Of a DNA stretch of 64,000 nt, positions 34,489 to 42,568 are shown one piece after another. The stretch lies in assembly GCF_013407595.1 (NCBI RefSeq), contig NZ_JABEKX010000006.1, positions 23,784 to 87,783 of the forward strand, read 5' to 3'. The DNA comes from Lacticaseibacillus absianus (GTDB taxonomy: Bacteria > Bacillota > Bacilli > Lactobacillales > Lactobacillaceae). Below the pieces are notes generated by a model. That model was not told the origin of the DNA. It did not search any database and saw only the letters and a list, made by a program, of their open reading frames with translations. Numbering within the stretch: the stretch's first letter is position 1; each line of letters begins with the position of its first letter. The position numbers and the translations under genes were made by a program.

Positions 34489-35835
34489 ATGAAACATCTG
34501 ATCGCCATTCTCACCGCGCTGCTCGCACTCGTTGCCCTAGCCGGTGTGCTCACGCTGAGCGCCCCCCACCACCCGGCTCAGGCCCAGGAGCTGACGCCAC
34601 GCACGACCACCAGCTTCTGGGTGCTCTCCGACACCCACTTCATCGCGCCAAGCCTGCACGATGGCAAGCAGGCCTTCAAGGGCATTGAACAGAGTACCGC
34701 CGGCAAGGACCTTGACTACCAACCCGTCGCCTTGCGCGCCTTCGTTCACGATGCGCTAGCCGCTAAGCCCGCCGCGGTGATCATCACTGGCGACGTGACC
34801 TTCAACGGGGCCCTCGCCTCAGCCCAAAGCATCGCGAAGCGCCTGGCCCCGTTGCAAGCCGCGGGCATCCGCCTGCTCGTGATCCCCGGCAATCACGATA
34901 TCTATGATGGGTGGGCCCGGGCCTACAAGGGCCCAGACCAGCTCAAGGTCGCGCAGATCGCCCCGAGCGACTGGCGCCGGCTCTTTAACGACGGCTACGC
35001 ACACGCCCTGAGCGAAGACAGCGATTCACTCAGCTACACCGTCGCGCTGAACGGTGATTACCAGCTGATCATGCTTGACAGCAACATCTACCCGATCCAG
35101 CCGGGCGCCACCAATCCCAACACCGGTGGTGAACTCAGCGAGACCACCTTGGCGTGGGTCCAACGGCAACTGGCCGCTGGGCAAAAGGCGGGGCGGACCA
35201 GCCTCGTGTTCATGCACCATAACCTCTACGCGCACAACCGAGTCGTCCACAACGGCTATGTGCTGAACAATGCAGACGTACTCAAGCCGCTACTCGACCG
35301 CTACCACGTCCCAGTGCTATTCTCCGGTCACATCCACGCGCAAGACATCGCCAACGACCCAGATGGCCAGTGCGAGACCACCGAGATCGTCTCTGGCAGC
35401 TTCGCCGTCTCGCCTGGTAGCTACGGACGGGTCACGGTCACACCAGACAAGCTGACGTACACGATGGCCGAAAGCGACCTGACGCCGGTCCTGACCGCCA
35501 AGGAACGGCAGAACCCCGACCTCGTCCACTATCAGCGCTACCTCAAGTCCCTGTTCATCGGTAACGGCGAGCGGCTGGCCGTCGAGAACCTCTACGACCG
35601 CCCCGGGGTCTCAGACAAAGAACTCAAGGCCGGCGCCGAGTTCGTCGGCGAGTTGAACTGGCGCTTCTTCGCCGGTGCAGACTCCCCGACTGCCACCGAG
35701 CTCGCCAAGATGCGTGCTAGCCTCGGCTACCGCGTCGTTTGGCAGGTCCCGGCCCTGCGTCGCTACGTGCGCTCGACCATTCAAGATCACAACCTGAACG
35801 ATCGCCACTTCACCCGCACGATCCACCACGACTAA
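34489..35835 (+). CDS. Secreted metallophosphoesterase
   Basis: A 448 aa calcineurin-type phosphoesterase with a signal peptide (residues 1-33, ending AQAQ). Metal motifs in order are SDTHF (about 47-51), GDVTFNG (about 104-110), GNHDIYD (about 137-143), HHNLYAH (about 243-249) and SGHIHAQD (about 281-288). No LPXTG anchor is seen, so it is released or held loosely at the wall. Substrate unknown; the family includes nucleotidases and phosphodiesterases. ATG with GAGG upstream. It ends at a long perfect hairpin. Confidence 0.87.
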   Translation: MKHLIAILTALLALVALAGVLTLSAPHHPAQAQELTPRTTTSFWVLSDTHFIAPSLHDGKQAFKGIEQSTAGKDLDYQPVALRAFVHDALAAKPAAVIITGDVTFNGALASAQSIAKRLAPLQAAGIRLLVIPGNHDIYDGWARAYKGPDQLKVAQIAPSDWRRLFNDGYAHALSEDSDSLSYTVALNGDYQLIMLDSNIYPIQPGATNPNTGGELSETTLAWVQRQLAAGQKAGRTSLVFMHHNLYAHNRVVHNGYVLNNADVLKPLLDRYHVPVLFSGHIHAQDIANDPDGQCETTEIVSGSFAVSPGSYGRVTVTPDKLTYTMAESDLTPVLTAKERQNPDLVHYQRYLKSLFIGNGERLAVENLYDRPGVSDKELKAGAEFVGELNWRFFAGADSPTATELAKMRASLGYRVVWQVPALRRYVRSTIQDHNLNDRHFTRTIHHD

Positions 35836-35879
35836 ATACAACGAAGGGGGGAGACGTCGTCTCCCCCCTTCGTTGTATT
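35835..35879. terminator. 45 nt perfect inverted repeat between convergent genes
   Basis: Arms of 22 nt (AATACAACGAAGGGGGGAGA..) pair exactly around a single central base. No T-run of note, so it may be a bidirectional terminator or a cruciform. Confidence 0.7.
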
Positions 35880-35882
35880 CCG

Positions 35883-36452
35883 CTAATCATCCTCTTCGGA
35901 CTTCAAGATCTCACCGCCGTACGCGTCGATGGTGACCTCGATCGTCTTCTTGCCGTTTTTGACCTTGACCTGCCAGACCGTGCTGCCGGAGTCTTCCTCC
36001 AGCGACCAGGCATAGGCGTCGCCGTTGCCGACCTGCTTTTCGGCCAGATCGGTCACTTCGGTCAGCGTGATCAGCCCGCTGCGCGTGATCCCATCAGCTG
36101 CCTTCTTCACGCCCTTGGCGTCTTCGGCGTCCAGCGCTTCTTCGCTCTGGTGGCGGACCTTACCCGTCTTGGCGTCCAGCAACAGCTCGTATTCCTTATC
36201 ATCATCGACGCCTTCGACTTTGTATTGGTACCCCTTGCCGAGTTTGGTCAAGTCGATGCCGGTCACCGCCGCCCCAGCGTGGGCATCGGTAAAGGTGGTC
36301 CAGGCTTTTTTGAGCGAGACCTTCACGTTTTGTTTCAGCGTCACCGTGCCAGTCTGCTGGACCGTCTGCTGCTGCGTCGGGCGCTCTTGCTTCGCGCAAC
36401 CGGCCAAGCCGAGCGCGGTCGCAACCGCCAGGATAAGCACCACTTTTTTCAT
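35883..36452 (-). CDS. PepSY-domain lipoprotein
   Basis: A 189 aa lipoprotein. The signal peptide ends in LAGC (Cys19). Two PepSY-like domains follow (about residues 45-105 and 112-185), each with the family's alternating strand pattern YQYKVEGVDDDKEYELLLDA / VWQVKVKNGKKTIEVTIDA. PepSY domains are thought to inhibit or sense peptidases at the envelope. AGGAGGA lies before the ATG at 36452. It follows the ABC exporter genes on the same strand with a 50 bp gap and may be the third gene of that transcript. Confidence 0.85.
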   Translation of the reverse strand: MKKVVLILAVATALGLAGCAKQERPTQQQTVQQTGTVTLKQNVKVSLKKAWTTFTDAHAGAAVTGIDLTKLGKGYQYKVEGVDDDKEYELLLDAKTGKVRHQSEEALDAEDAKGVKKAADGITRSGLITLTEVTDLAEKQVGNGDAYAWSLEEDSGSTVWQVKVKNGKKTIEVTIDAYGGEILKSEEDD

Positions 36453-36502
36453 CGTCCAAGTCCTCCTCGGGTGTGATCTTATACCCCAAGTGTACCAGAG
36501 AA

Positions 36503-38314
36503 TCACAAGTCGTGCGCGTCAGATTCCTCGTCAAATTGACTATTATATAACGCGGCATATGCCCCGCGTTGCGCCAGCAGCTGCTCATGGGTCCCGCGCT
36601 CCACGATGTGCCCGCCCGCGATCACGACGATCTGCGTCGCATGCCGAATAGTCGATAAACGATGCGCGATGACGAAGCTGGTCTTGCCGCGCATCAACGC
36701 GGTCATCGCATGCTGGACCGCTGCTTCTGTGTTGCTGTCGATGGCCGCGGTGGCTTCGTCGAGGACCAACACAGGCGCATCAGTGATGAACGCCCGGGCA
36801 ATGTTGAGCAACTGCCGCTGGCCCTGCGAAAGGTCACTGGCATTCTCGGTCAAAAGCGTCTCGTACCCCTGGGGCAGCTGGGTGATGAACCCATGTGCGT
36901 TGGCCTGCCGCGCGGCCGCCTCGACGGCCGCATCACTGGCAGCTGGCCGCCCCATGCGAATGTTCTCTCGGATCGTCTGCTGAAACATGTACGGCTCTTG
37001 CTGGACCACCGTGATCAACCGCCGCAGGGTCGTGCGTTGGATCGTCGTGACGTCGACCCCGTCCAGCAGGACTCGGCCGCGTTGAAGCGGGTATAGATTC
37101 GTCAGCAGGTTCATGATCGTCGTCTTCCCAGCACCGGTCGGCCCGACCAACGCGACCACGGTCCCCGGTGCCGCGTGCAGCGTGATGTCGTGCAAGATCT
37201 GGCGGGTGGCCTCGTAGGCGAAGTCAACATGCTCGAAGCGGACATCCCCGCGCGTCGTCGCAGGTACCACGGCCCCAGGCAGGTCCTGTTCCGGTGGCTC
37301 ATCGATCAAGGCAAACACGCGCTCTGCTGAAGCTAGCGATAACTGCAGCGTGTTGATCAAGTCCAGCACGTTATTGATCGGTCCGGTGAAGTTACGCAGG
37401 TAGATCAAGAAGGTGAAGATCACGCCCACGGTGATCTTCTGACTCCCGTTCAGGATCGCCAGGGCACCCGTCACGGTGATCAGCAGGTAGGCGAGGTTAT
37501 TGGTCATGTTGTTGAACGGCCCCATTGCACTGCTGAAGGCCTGCGCCCGAAACGCCGCGCGTGTGTACCGCTCATTGGTCTGAGCAAACTGCTGCCGGGT
37601 CGCTGAAACATGATCGAATAGCTGGATCACCCGGCGACCGGAGAGGCTCTCCTCGATCTGCGTGTTCAGCTGGCCTAACGCGTCCTGCTGGACCATGAAC
37701 GCCCGCTGCGTCACTTTGGCCACGACCCGAGTGAAGCCGTAAGTCAGACCGGTGGCGGTCAGCGCGATCAGCGTCAGTAGCGGTGACAGAAACAGCATCG
37801 CCCCACCCATCCCGATCACAGCGATCACACCGGTGAACAGCTGCACGAATGTCTGCATCAGCGCTGTATTGATGTTGTCGACATCATTGGTCAGCCGACT
37901 CATCACATCCCCGTTGTCATGCTGGTCGAAAAAACGCATCGGCAAGCGTTGCAGGTTCGCAAACACCGCGGCGCGGATCTGCGCCGAGACGCGCTGAGCG
38001 ACCCGAATGATCACCGCGCTTTGGGCATAAGTGCAGACACTCGCAACGATGTACATCACGGCCAGCATTGCACAGACGCGCCAGAGCGCCTGCAAGTGGG
38101 GACTACGAATGTAGCGATCGATCGCCAGTCCGTTCACCCGATTACCGATGATCGTCGTGGCCGTCGTGAATAGCGTGAGCCCAAAGACGCCGAACAGACG
38201 CCACCTGGCGGGCGCCAGGTAGCCAACGAGCCGGCGCAGCGTCCCCCGGACATTATTGAGCTGAACGGGCGCCTGGTGGAGTCGCCGTGGCCCGCGGCGG
38301 TTCATCATCATCAT
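36503..38314 (-). CDS. Heterodimeric ABC exporter, subunit B
   Basis: A 603 aa half-transporter with six transmembrane helices (about residues 30-320) and an ATPase domain. Walker A is GPTGAGKTT, the signature is LSQGQRQ and Walker B is VLVLDEATAAID, with the catalytic Glu intact. It starts at ATG codon one of a run of four, overlapping the upstream stop as ATGA. With subunit A it forms an LmrCD/BmrCD-like multidrug or lipid exporter. The substrate cannot be read. This is the catalytically complete Walker B half. Confidence 0.9.
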   Translation of the reverse strand: MMMMNRRGPRRLHQAPVQLNNVRGTLRRLVGYLAPARWRLFGVFGLTLFTTATTIIGNRVNGLAIDRYIRSPHLQALWRVCAMLAVMYIVASVCTYAQSAVIIRVAQRVSAQIRAAVFANLQRLPMRFFDQHDNGDVMSRLTNDVDNINTALMQTFVQLFTGVIAVIGMGGAMLFLSPLLTLIALTATGLTYGFTRVVAKVTQRAFMVQQDALGQLNTQIEESLSGRRVIQLFDHVSATRQQFAQTNERYTRAAFRAQAFSSAMGPFNNMTNNLAYLLITVTGALAILNGSQKITVGVIFTFLIYLRNFTGPINNVLDLINTLQLSLASAERVFALIDEPPEQDLPGAVVPATTRGDVRFEHVDFAYEATRQILHDITLHAAPGTVVALVGPTGAGKTTIMNLLTNLYPLQRGRVLLDGVDVTTIQRTTLRRLITVVQQEPYMFQQTIRENIRMGRPAASDAAVEAAARQANAHGFITQLPQGYETLLTENASDLSQGQRQLLNIARAFITDAPVLVLDEATAAIDSNTEAAVQHAMTALMRGKTSFVIAHRLSTIRHATQIVVIAGGHIVERGTHEQLLAQRGAYAALYNSQFDEESDAHDL

Positions 38315-40026
38315 GCGCGGCCACCCCCTAACTGCGTTGCAACGAGCCGGGCATAAAACGGCGACTGCGCGATCAACGCCTCGTGCGTCCCTCGGGCGGT
38401 GATCCGCCCCGCTTCCATCACAATGATCTCGTCAGCATGGCGTAAGTTCGCCACGCGCTGCGAAATGATGATCGTCGTCTTGCCCCGGCGTGCCTGTCGC
38501 AGGCGCGTCAGGATCCGCGCATTGGTCGCCTGATCGACCGCACTCGTCGCGTCATCCATGACCAAGATCGGACTGTCGGGGATCACCGCACGGGCGATAT
38601 TCAGGCGCTGACGCTGTCCACCCGAAAAGTTTTTGCCCATCTGGGCCACTGGTGCATCGTAACCGGCCGGCAGCGTGTCCAAGAACTCATCCGCGTTGGC
38701 GACGAATGCCCCTGCCGCCAGCGCGGCGTCATCAGCCGTCTGGCGCCCGTACGCCAAATTGCTGCGCACCGTACCCGAGAACAGTCGCGCATCTTGAAGC
38801 GCCACCAAGACCTGGCTGTGGACCGTCGTCAACGACAACCGCTGAATGTCTTGGCCGCCGATCGTGATCTGCCCTTGATAATCATCGAACGCCCGAGTCA
38901 ACAAGTCGATCAGCGTCGTTTTGCCACTGCCTGTCGTGCCAATGATCCCCAACCACCGCCCCGCAGGAACGGTAAAGCTGACATCGTTCAGGATCGGTGC
39001 GCTCGCGGCGTAGCCGAAGGTCACGTGTGCGAACGTCACGGCGCTGTCTTGCGGCTTCAGCGCGGTAATCGACGCAGGCGCGGCGGTCGCCTGCTCGAGC
39101 ACCGCCGTCACGCGTCCTGCCGATGTCACGGCGCGCGAGAATGCCGTAATGATGTTGACGGTCCCGATCATCGCAGTCGTGATCTGGATCATGTAATTGA
39201 CGAACGCAATGATCTGCCCGTCTGACAGCGTCCCGCCGATCGCCAGGCGTCCGCCGTAAGCCAGCGCGACCACCACCCCGAGGTTCAAGACCAGCTGGAT
39301 CACGGGCGCGAGCATCACCGTCGCGAGGCTCGCTGCAAGCGCGCGGTCGGTCAGTTCAGTATTGCTCGCGGTGAACTGCGCCAGCTGCCGCGGCGCCAGC
39401 ACATATGACTTGATCGTCTTGGCCCCTTGCAGGTTCTCACGCATCACGCGGTTCATCCCGTCCACCGCCGTCTGCATGGCCTGATACTTCGGCAGGCTAC
39501 GCCAGACCGTCAACGCCATGAAGCCGATCAGGATCGGCAAAGCCACGAACAGGATCGGCGCCAGGGCCGGGCAGACGATCACGGACATCACGATCCCCCC
39601 GATCATCAGCATCGGTGAGCGGACCATCCCGCGCGTGATCATCATCACCAGGTTCTGCATCTGCGTCACATCGTTGGTCAACCGTGTGATCAAGGTCGCC
39701 GGCGCCAACCCGTCAGCGCGGCGGCTGGTCAGCGCAACGGCCAGCAGGTGTTCGCGCAAGTTGGCCCCCATCCGCAGCGAGGCGAAGCTGCCGAGCACCC
39801 CTGTCCCAGCCCCGCAGATCAACCCGATCAAGGCGAACGCGACCATCCATCCCGCTTGAGTGGTGACAAACGCCATGTCGCCGCGCGTCAACCCACGGTC
39901 GATGATCCGCGCCATCAGCGTTGGCTGCTGCAAGTCACAGAAGACCTCCCCCAGCATCACAAGCGGCGCCAAGAAAAAGCACCCGCGTGCCGGGCCATGC
40001 GTATGTTGCATCAAGAGTTTGAACAC
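38311..40026 (-). CDS. Heterodimeric ABC exporter, subunit A
   Basis: A 571 aa half-transporter with six helices (about 15-300) and an ATPase domain: Walker A GTTGSGKTT, signature FSGGQRQ, and Walker B ILVMDDATSAVD. Asp replaces the catalytic Glu, the mark of the degenerate subunit of heterodimeric exporters. The start is a GTG at 40026 with GGAGG 6 nt before it. It is the promoter-proximal gene, and its 90 nt leader carries a terminator hairpin just ahead of the Shine-Dalgarno site, so expression may be controlled by attenuation. Confidence 0.9.
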   Translation of the reverse strand: MFKLLMQHTHGPARGCFFLAPLVMLGEVFCDLQQPTLMARIIDRGLTRGDMAFVTTQAGWMVAFALIGLICGAGTGVLGSFASLRMGANLREHLLAVALTSRRADGLAPATLITRLTNDVTQMQNLVMMITRGMVRSPMLMIGGIVMSVIVCPALAPILFVALPILIGFMALTVWRSLPKYQAMQTAVDGMNRVMRENLQGAKTIKSYVLAPRQLAQFTASNTELTDRALAASLATVMLAPVIQLVLNLGVVVALAYGGRLAIGGTLSDGQIIAFVNYMIQITTAMIGTVNIITAFSRAVTSAGRVTAVLEQATAAPASITALKPQDSAVTFAHVTFGYAASAPILNDVSFTVPAGRWLGIIGTTGSGKTTLIDLLTRAFDDYQGQITIGGQDIQRLSLTTVHSQVLVALQDARLFSGTVRSNLAYGRQTADDAALAAGAFVANADEFLDTLPAGYDAPVAQMGKNFSGGQRQRLNIARAVIPDSPILVMDDATSAVDQATNARILTRLRQARRGKTTIIISQRVANLRHADEIIVMEAGRITARGTHEALIAQSPFYARLVATQLGGGRA

Positions 40027-40045
40027 AGGCTCCCTCCTCTACCCC

Positions 40046-40096
40046 AAAAAACGTCACGGACCTCTCAGCCTAGTAAGGACTAAGGAATCCGTGACG
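40046..40096 (-). promoter_or_regulatory. Leader terminator (attenuator) of the ABC exporter
   Basis: Minus strand hairpin CGTCACGGA..TCCGTGACG (9 bp outer stem, inner CCTTAGT/ACTAGG) followed by TTTTTT, 20 nt before the GTG start of subunit A. A terminator placed inside a leader points to conditional readthrough. No convincing antiterminator or leader peptide was found. Confidence 0.65.
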
Positions 40097-40122
40097 CTTA
40101 TCGGTAACACCAGTTGGGTTAT

Positions 40123-40151
40123 AGTGTACCGCGCGTGGGGACACTTGGCAA
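40123..40151 (-). promoter_or_regulatory. Promoter of the ABC exporter operon
   Basis: Minus strand TTGCCA, 17 bp, TACACT; start of transcription expected near 40116. Confidence 0.65.
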
Positions 40152-40275
40152 CCATTGCGCTCAGCCGCAGCCCAGGGCCAAGCCATGGGATGAGGGGCGT
40201 TGGCCTGCCGACCGGCCTTGAATTCAACGTGGCCGTGCTGCGGGCCGGCCAAGCTGGTGTATGCCTCACGACCGC

Positions 40276-40302
40276 ACAAAAAAGACGCCGATCACTCGAC
40301 GT
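40276..40302 (-). terminator. Terminator of tRNA-Leu copy 1
   Basis: GACG..CGTC hairpin with TTTTTT, nearly identical to the terminator of copy 2. Confidence 0.8.
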
Positions 40303-40319
40303 CTCACTGTTATTGCTTA

Positions 40320-40403
40320 TGCCGCAAACAGGAGTCGAACCTGCACATGGATAACCATACAGCGACCTGAACACTGCGCGTCTGCCAATTCCGCCATTGC
40401 GGC
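40320..40403 (-). tRNA. tRNA-Leu (CAG), copy 1
   Basis: An 84 nt class II tRNA with long variable arm, acceptor GCCGCAA/TTGCGGC, anticodon loop TTCAGGT giving CAG, discriminator A. Promoter TTGGCA-17-TATAAT (40417-40445). Confidence 0.94.
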
Positions 40404-40716
40404 AACAACATAGATGATTATAACAAGGCCATCTCCGTTTGCCAACCTTTATTCGGATTTTTTTGGGGCCGCTTCGCCTTGGCTGAGCGGATCGGCCCAG
40501 GGCGGGTGCCGCTGCACCCACACGCGCGATTTAAGCGGATCACGCAAAATGGTTGACCTGTCATGCGTGGCCGCAACCAAGCTGGCCGCCAATCAGGCTG
40601 TGCGCCCAAGCTCATGACCCTAGGAATACGCCAATATGACAGATACTTTGGCGCGAGAGCCCACATACCGGCAACTGGTATCGCCAAGGCAATGAACGGC
40701 CACATATTCAGGCACC
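40404..40716. other. Spacer between tRNA-Leu copies
   Basis: About 310 bp with the copy 1 promoter at 40417-40445 and otherwise no gene, repeat or stable terminator that I can support. Confidence 0.6.
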
Positions 40717-40745
40717 AAAAAAGACGCCGATCACTCGCCGTCTCA
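40717..40745 (-). terminator. Terminator of tRNA-Leu copy 2
   Basis: GACGGCGAGTGATCGGCGTC with TTTTTT on the minus strand. Confidence 0.8.
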
Positions 40746-40758
40746 CCGTTATTGCTAA

Positions 40759-40842
40759 TGCCGCAAACAGGAGTCGAACCTGCACATGGATAACCATACA
40801 GCGACCTGAACACTGCGCGTCTGCCAATTCCGCCATTGCGGC
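40759..40842 (-). tRNA. tRNA-Leu (CAG), copy 2
   Basis: Identical to copy 1 over all 84 nt. Promoter TTGGCA-17-TATAAT (40856-40884). Confidence 0.94.
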
Positions 40843-40947
40843 AACAACAGGATTTATTATAGCAATCAGGCTGGCGTTTGCCAAGACCTAATCCACCATT
40901 TTTGAATTTTTTCTCATCACAGATTCATTTTTATCTCGGCACTGGGG

Positions 40948-40953
40948 TATAAT
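40948..40953 (+). promoter_or_regulatory. -10 box of nnrD
   Basis: TATAAT with TTCATT 18 bp upstream (40924-40929). Confidence 0.55.
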
Positions 40954-40974
40954 GCTTGCGAGGTGATCGAATTG

Positions 40975-41805
40975 AAGAGGCTCTCCGAATCCATCGTTGC
41001 GCAAGTCGTCACGGCGCGCCCGGCGAACAGTCACAAAGGCGATTATGGGCGCGTGCTCATCATCGGGGGCGATGAGCACCTCGGGGGCGCCGCGATCATG
41101 GCCGCGAGCGCCGCCGTCTATGCCGGCGCCGGGTTGGTGACCGTCGCGACCGATCTGAAGAACGGGGCGGCGCTGCATGCGCGCCTGCCCGAAGCGATGC
41201 TTATCCCCTACGATGGCCCACGCCTGCGCCATACCATCCCTGAAGCGTCTGTCGTTGTGATCGGTCCCGGCCTGGGAACGAACGAAAAGGCGCTACAGAT
41301 CCTCAAGACTGCACTGCACGACCTAACGCCGGCACAGACGTTAATCTTGGACGGCTCGGCGCTGACGCTGATCGCCACGCACCAGTTGACCATCACGCAC
41401 CCTAACGTGATCTGGACACCACACCAGATGGAGTGGCAGCGGCTCAGCGGCGTCGCGATCGCTGAGCAGACGCCGGCAGCTGATCAGGCCGCCGCGGCCC
41501 AGCTGCCCGGCACCGTGATCGTCAAGGGGCACCGCACCCGGATCTTCAGTCCCACCGCCAGCTACGAGAACCCCCTCGGGACCCCCGCGCAAGCGACCGG
41601 CGGTTCCGGCGACACGCTTGCGGGCATCCTTGCGGCGTTCATCGCCCAATTCGGCTACCGCGACGCCTCGGTGTGTGCCGCGGTATATGCCCACAGCGCG
41701 ATCGCCGAGCAACTCGCGAAGACTCAGTATGTCGCGCTTCCGACCCGCGTGATCGCCAGCCTGCCCACCTACATGGCGGCGCAGGCCGCCAAGCCCGCCC
41801 AGTGA
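40975..41805 (+). CDS. nnrD: ADP-dependent NAD(P)H-hydrate dehydratase
   Basis: Repairs hydrated NAD(P)H by ATP/ADP-dependent dehydration. A ribokinase-like protein of about 276 aa with the N-terminal KGDYGRVLIIGG segment, GPGLG in the middle and the AxGGSGDTLAG motif (catalytic Asp) near residue 210, all YjeF C-terminal domain marks. The start is read as TTG at 40975 because GAGGTGAT lies before it; the GTG at 40963 has no ribosome site. The epimerase half (YjeF N) is not fused, as usual in many lactobacilli. Confidence 0.9.
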   Translation, partial: KRLSESIVAQVVTARPANSHKGDYGRVLIIGGDEHLGGAAIMAASAAVYAGAGLVTVATDLKNGAALHARLPEAMLIPYDGPRLRHTIPEASVVVIGPGLGTNEKALQILKTALHDLTPAQTLILDGSALTLIATHQLTITHPNVIWTPHQMEWQRLSGVAIAEQTPAADQAAAAQLPGTVIVKGHRTRIFSPTASYENPLGTPAQATGGSGDTLAGILAAFIAQFGYRDASVCAAVYAHSAIAEQLAKTQYVALPTRVIASLPTYMAAQAAKPAQ

Positions 41806-41817
41806 CGAGACAAAGTA

Positions 41818-41857
41818 AAGACAGGCGCCCGAGTGCAACGGGCCCTGTCTTTTTTAG
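41818..41857 (+). terminator. Terminator of nnrD
   Basis: AGACAGG..CCTGTCT stem with an inner CCCG/CGGG and TTTTTT; the T-run touches the rsuA stop codon. Confidence 0.85.
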
Positions 41858-42564
41858 CGGGTCAGCGCCTTGATCGCCGTCAGCTCTTCTGGTGTCAGCG
41901 GCCGGTACTGGCCGGCCGGGAGCGTCGCCGGCAACTGTAGCGGGCCCATCGCGATGCGATGCAAAGCGGTGACCTCGTTGCCAACACGCTTGAACATACG
42001 CTTGACCTGGTGGTACTTGCCCTCCCCGATCGTCAGATGGACCAGCTGCGCACCGGTCTCAGGGACCACCGTCACTTTGGCCGGTTGGCTGGTGAACGCC
42101 TTGAAGGCGATGCCTGCTTCGAGTTGGGCCTGCATCACCGGCGTCAGCGGTAGCCGCAGCGTCGCCGCATAGGTCTTGTCGACGTGCTTGCCCGGTGCCA
42201 GCAGGTTGTGGCCCAGCGTGCCGTCATTCGTCAGCAACAGAAGTCCCGTTGTGTCTTTGTCTAGCCGGCCCACCGGATACAGGCCCGGGCGTCGATCTGC
42301 CGCCGCGATCAGGTCCAGGACGGTCCGATCGTGATCATCCGTCGTCGCGGTGATCACCCCCGTCGGTTTGTTCATCAGGTAATACACCGCCAGCGCTTGA
42401 TCCAGCACCTGTCCGTCGACGGCGACCACCGCGTCGGCGGGGACGTCGAAGCCAGGGTCACGAACCAGCGCGCCATTCACGGTGACGCGCGGCTTTTTGA
42501 TCAGACGCCGCACTTCCTTGCGCGTCCCGTACTGCAGGTGGCTGAGCAATCGGTCTATTCGCAT
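41854..42564 (-). CDS. rsuA: 16S rRNA pseudouridine(516) synthase
   Basis: Makes a pseudouridine in 16S rRNA. A 236 aa protein with an N-terminal S4 RNA-binding domain (residues 1-60, RLIKKPRVTVNG) and the synthase domain with the catalytic aspartate Asp102 in GRLDKDTTG. It lies 4 bp behind the murJ-type gene, the same pair as ytgP-ytzG in Bacillus. The target site is assigned by family (RsuA); RluB/E-type 23S enzymes are close relatives. Confidence 0.9.
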   Translation of the reverse strand: MRIDRLLSHLQYGTRKEVRRLIKKPRVTVNGALVRDPGFDVPADAVVAVDGQVLDQALAVYYLMNKPTGVITATTDDHDRTVLDLIAAADRRPGLYPVGRLDKDTTGLLLLTNDGTLGHNLLAPGKHVDKTYAATLRLPLTPVMQAQLEAGIAFKAFTSQPAKVTVVPETGAQLVHLTIGEGKYHQVKRMFKRVGNEVTALHRIAMGPLQLPATLPAGQYRPLTPEELTAIKALTR

Positions 42565-42568
42565 CCGC

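Noticed and set aside
40054..40110. 18 aa leader peptide (GTG start) for the ABC exporter attenuator
   Set aside because: The start lies only about 6 nt after the predicted transcript start and has no ribosome site; it may be chance.
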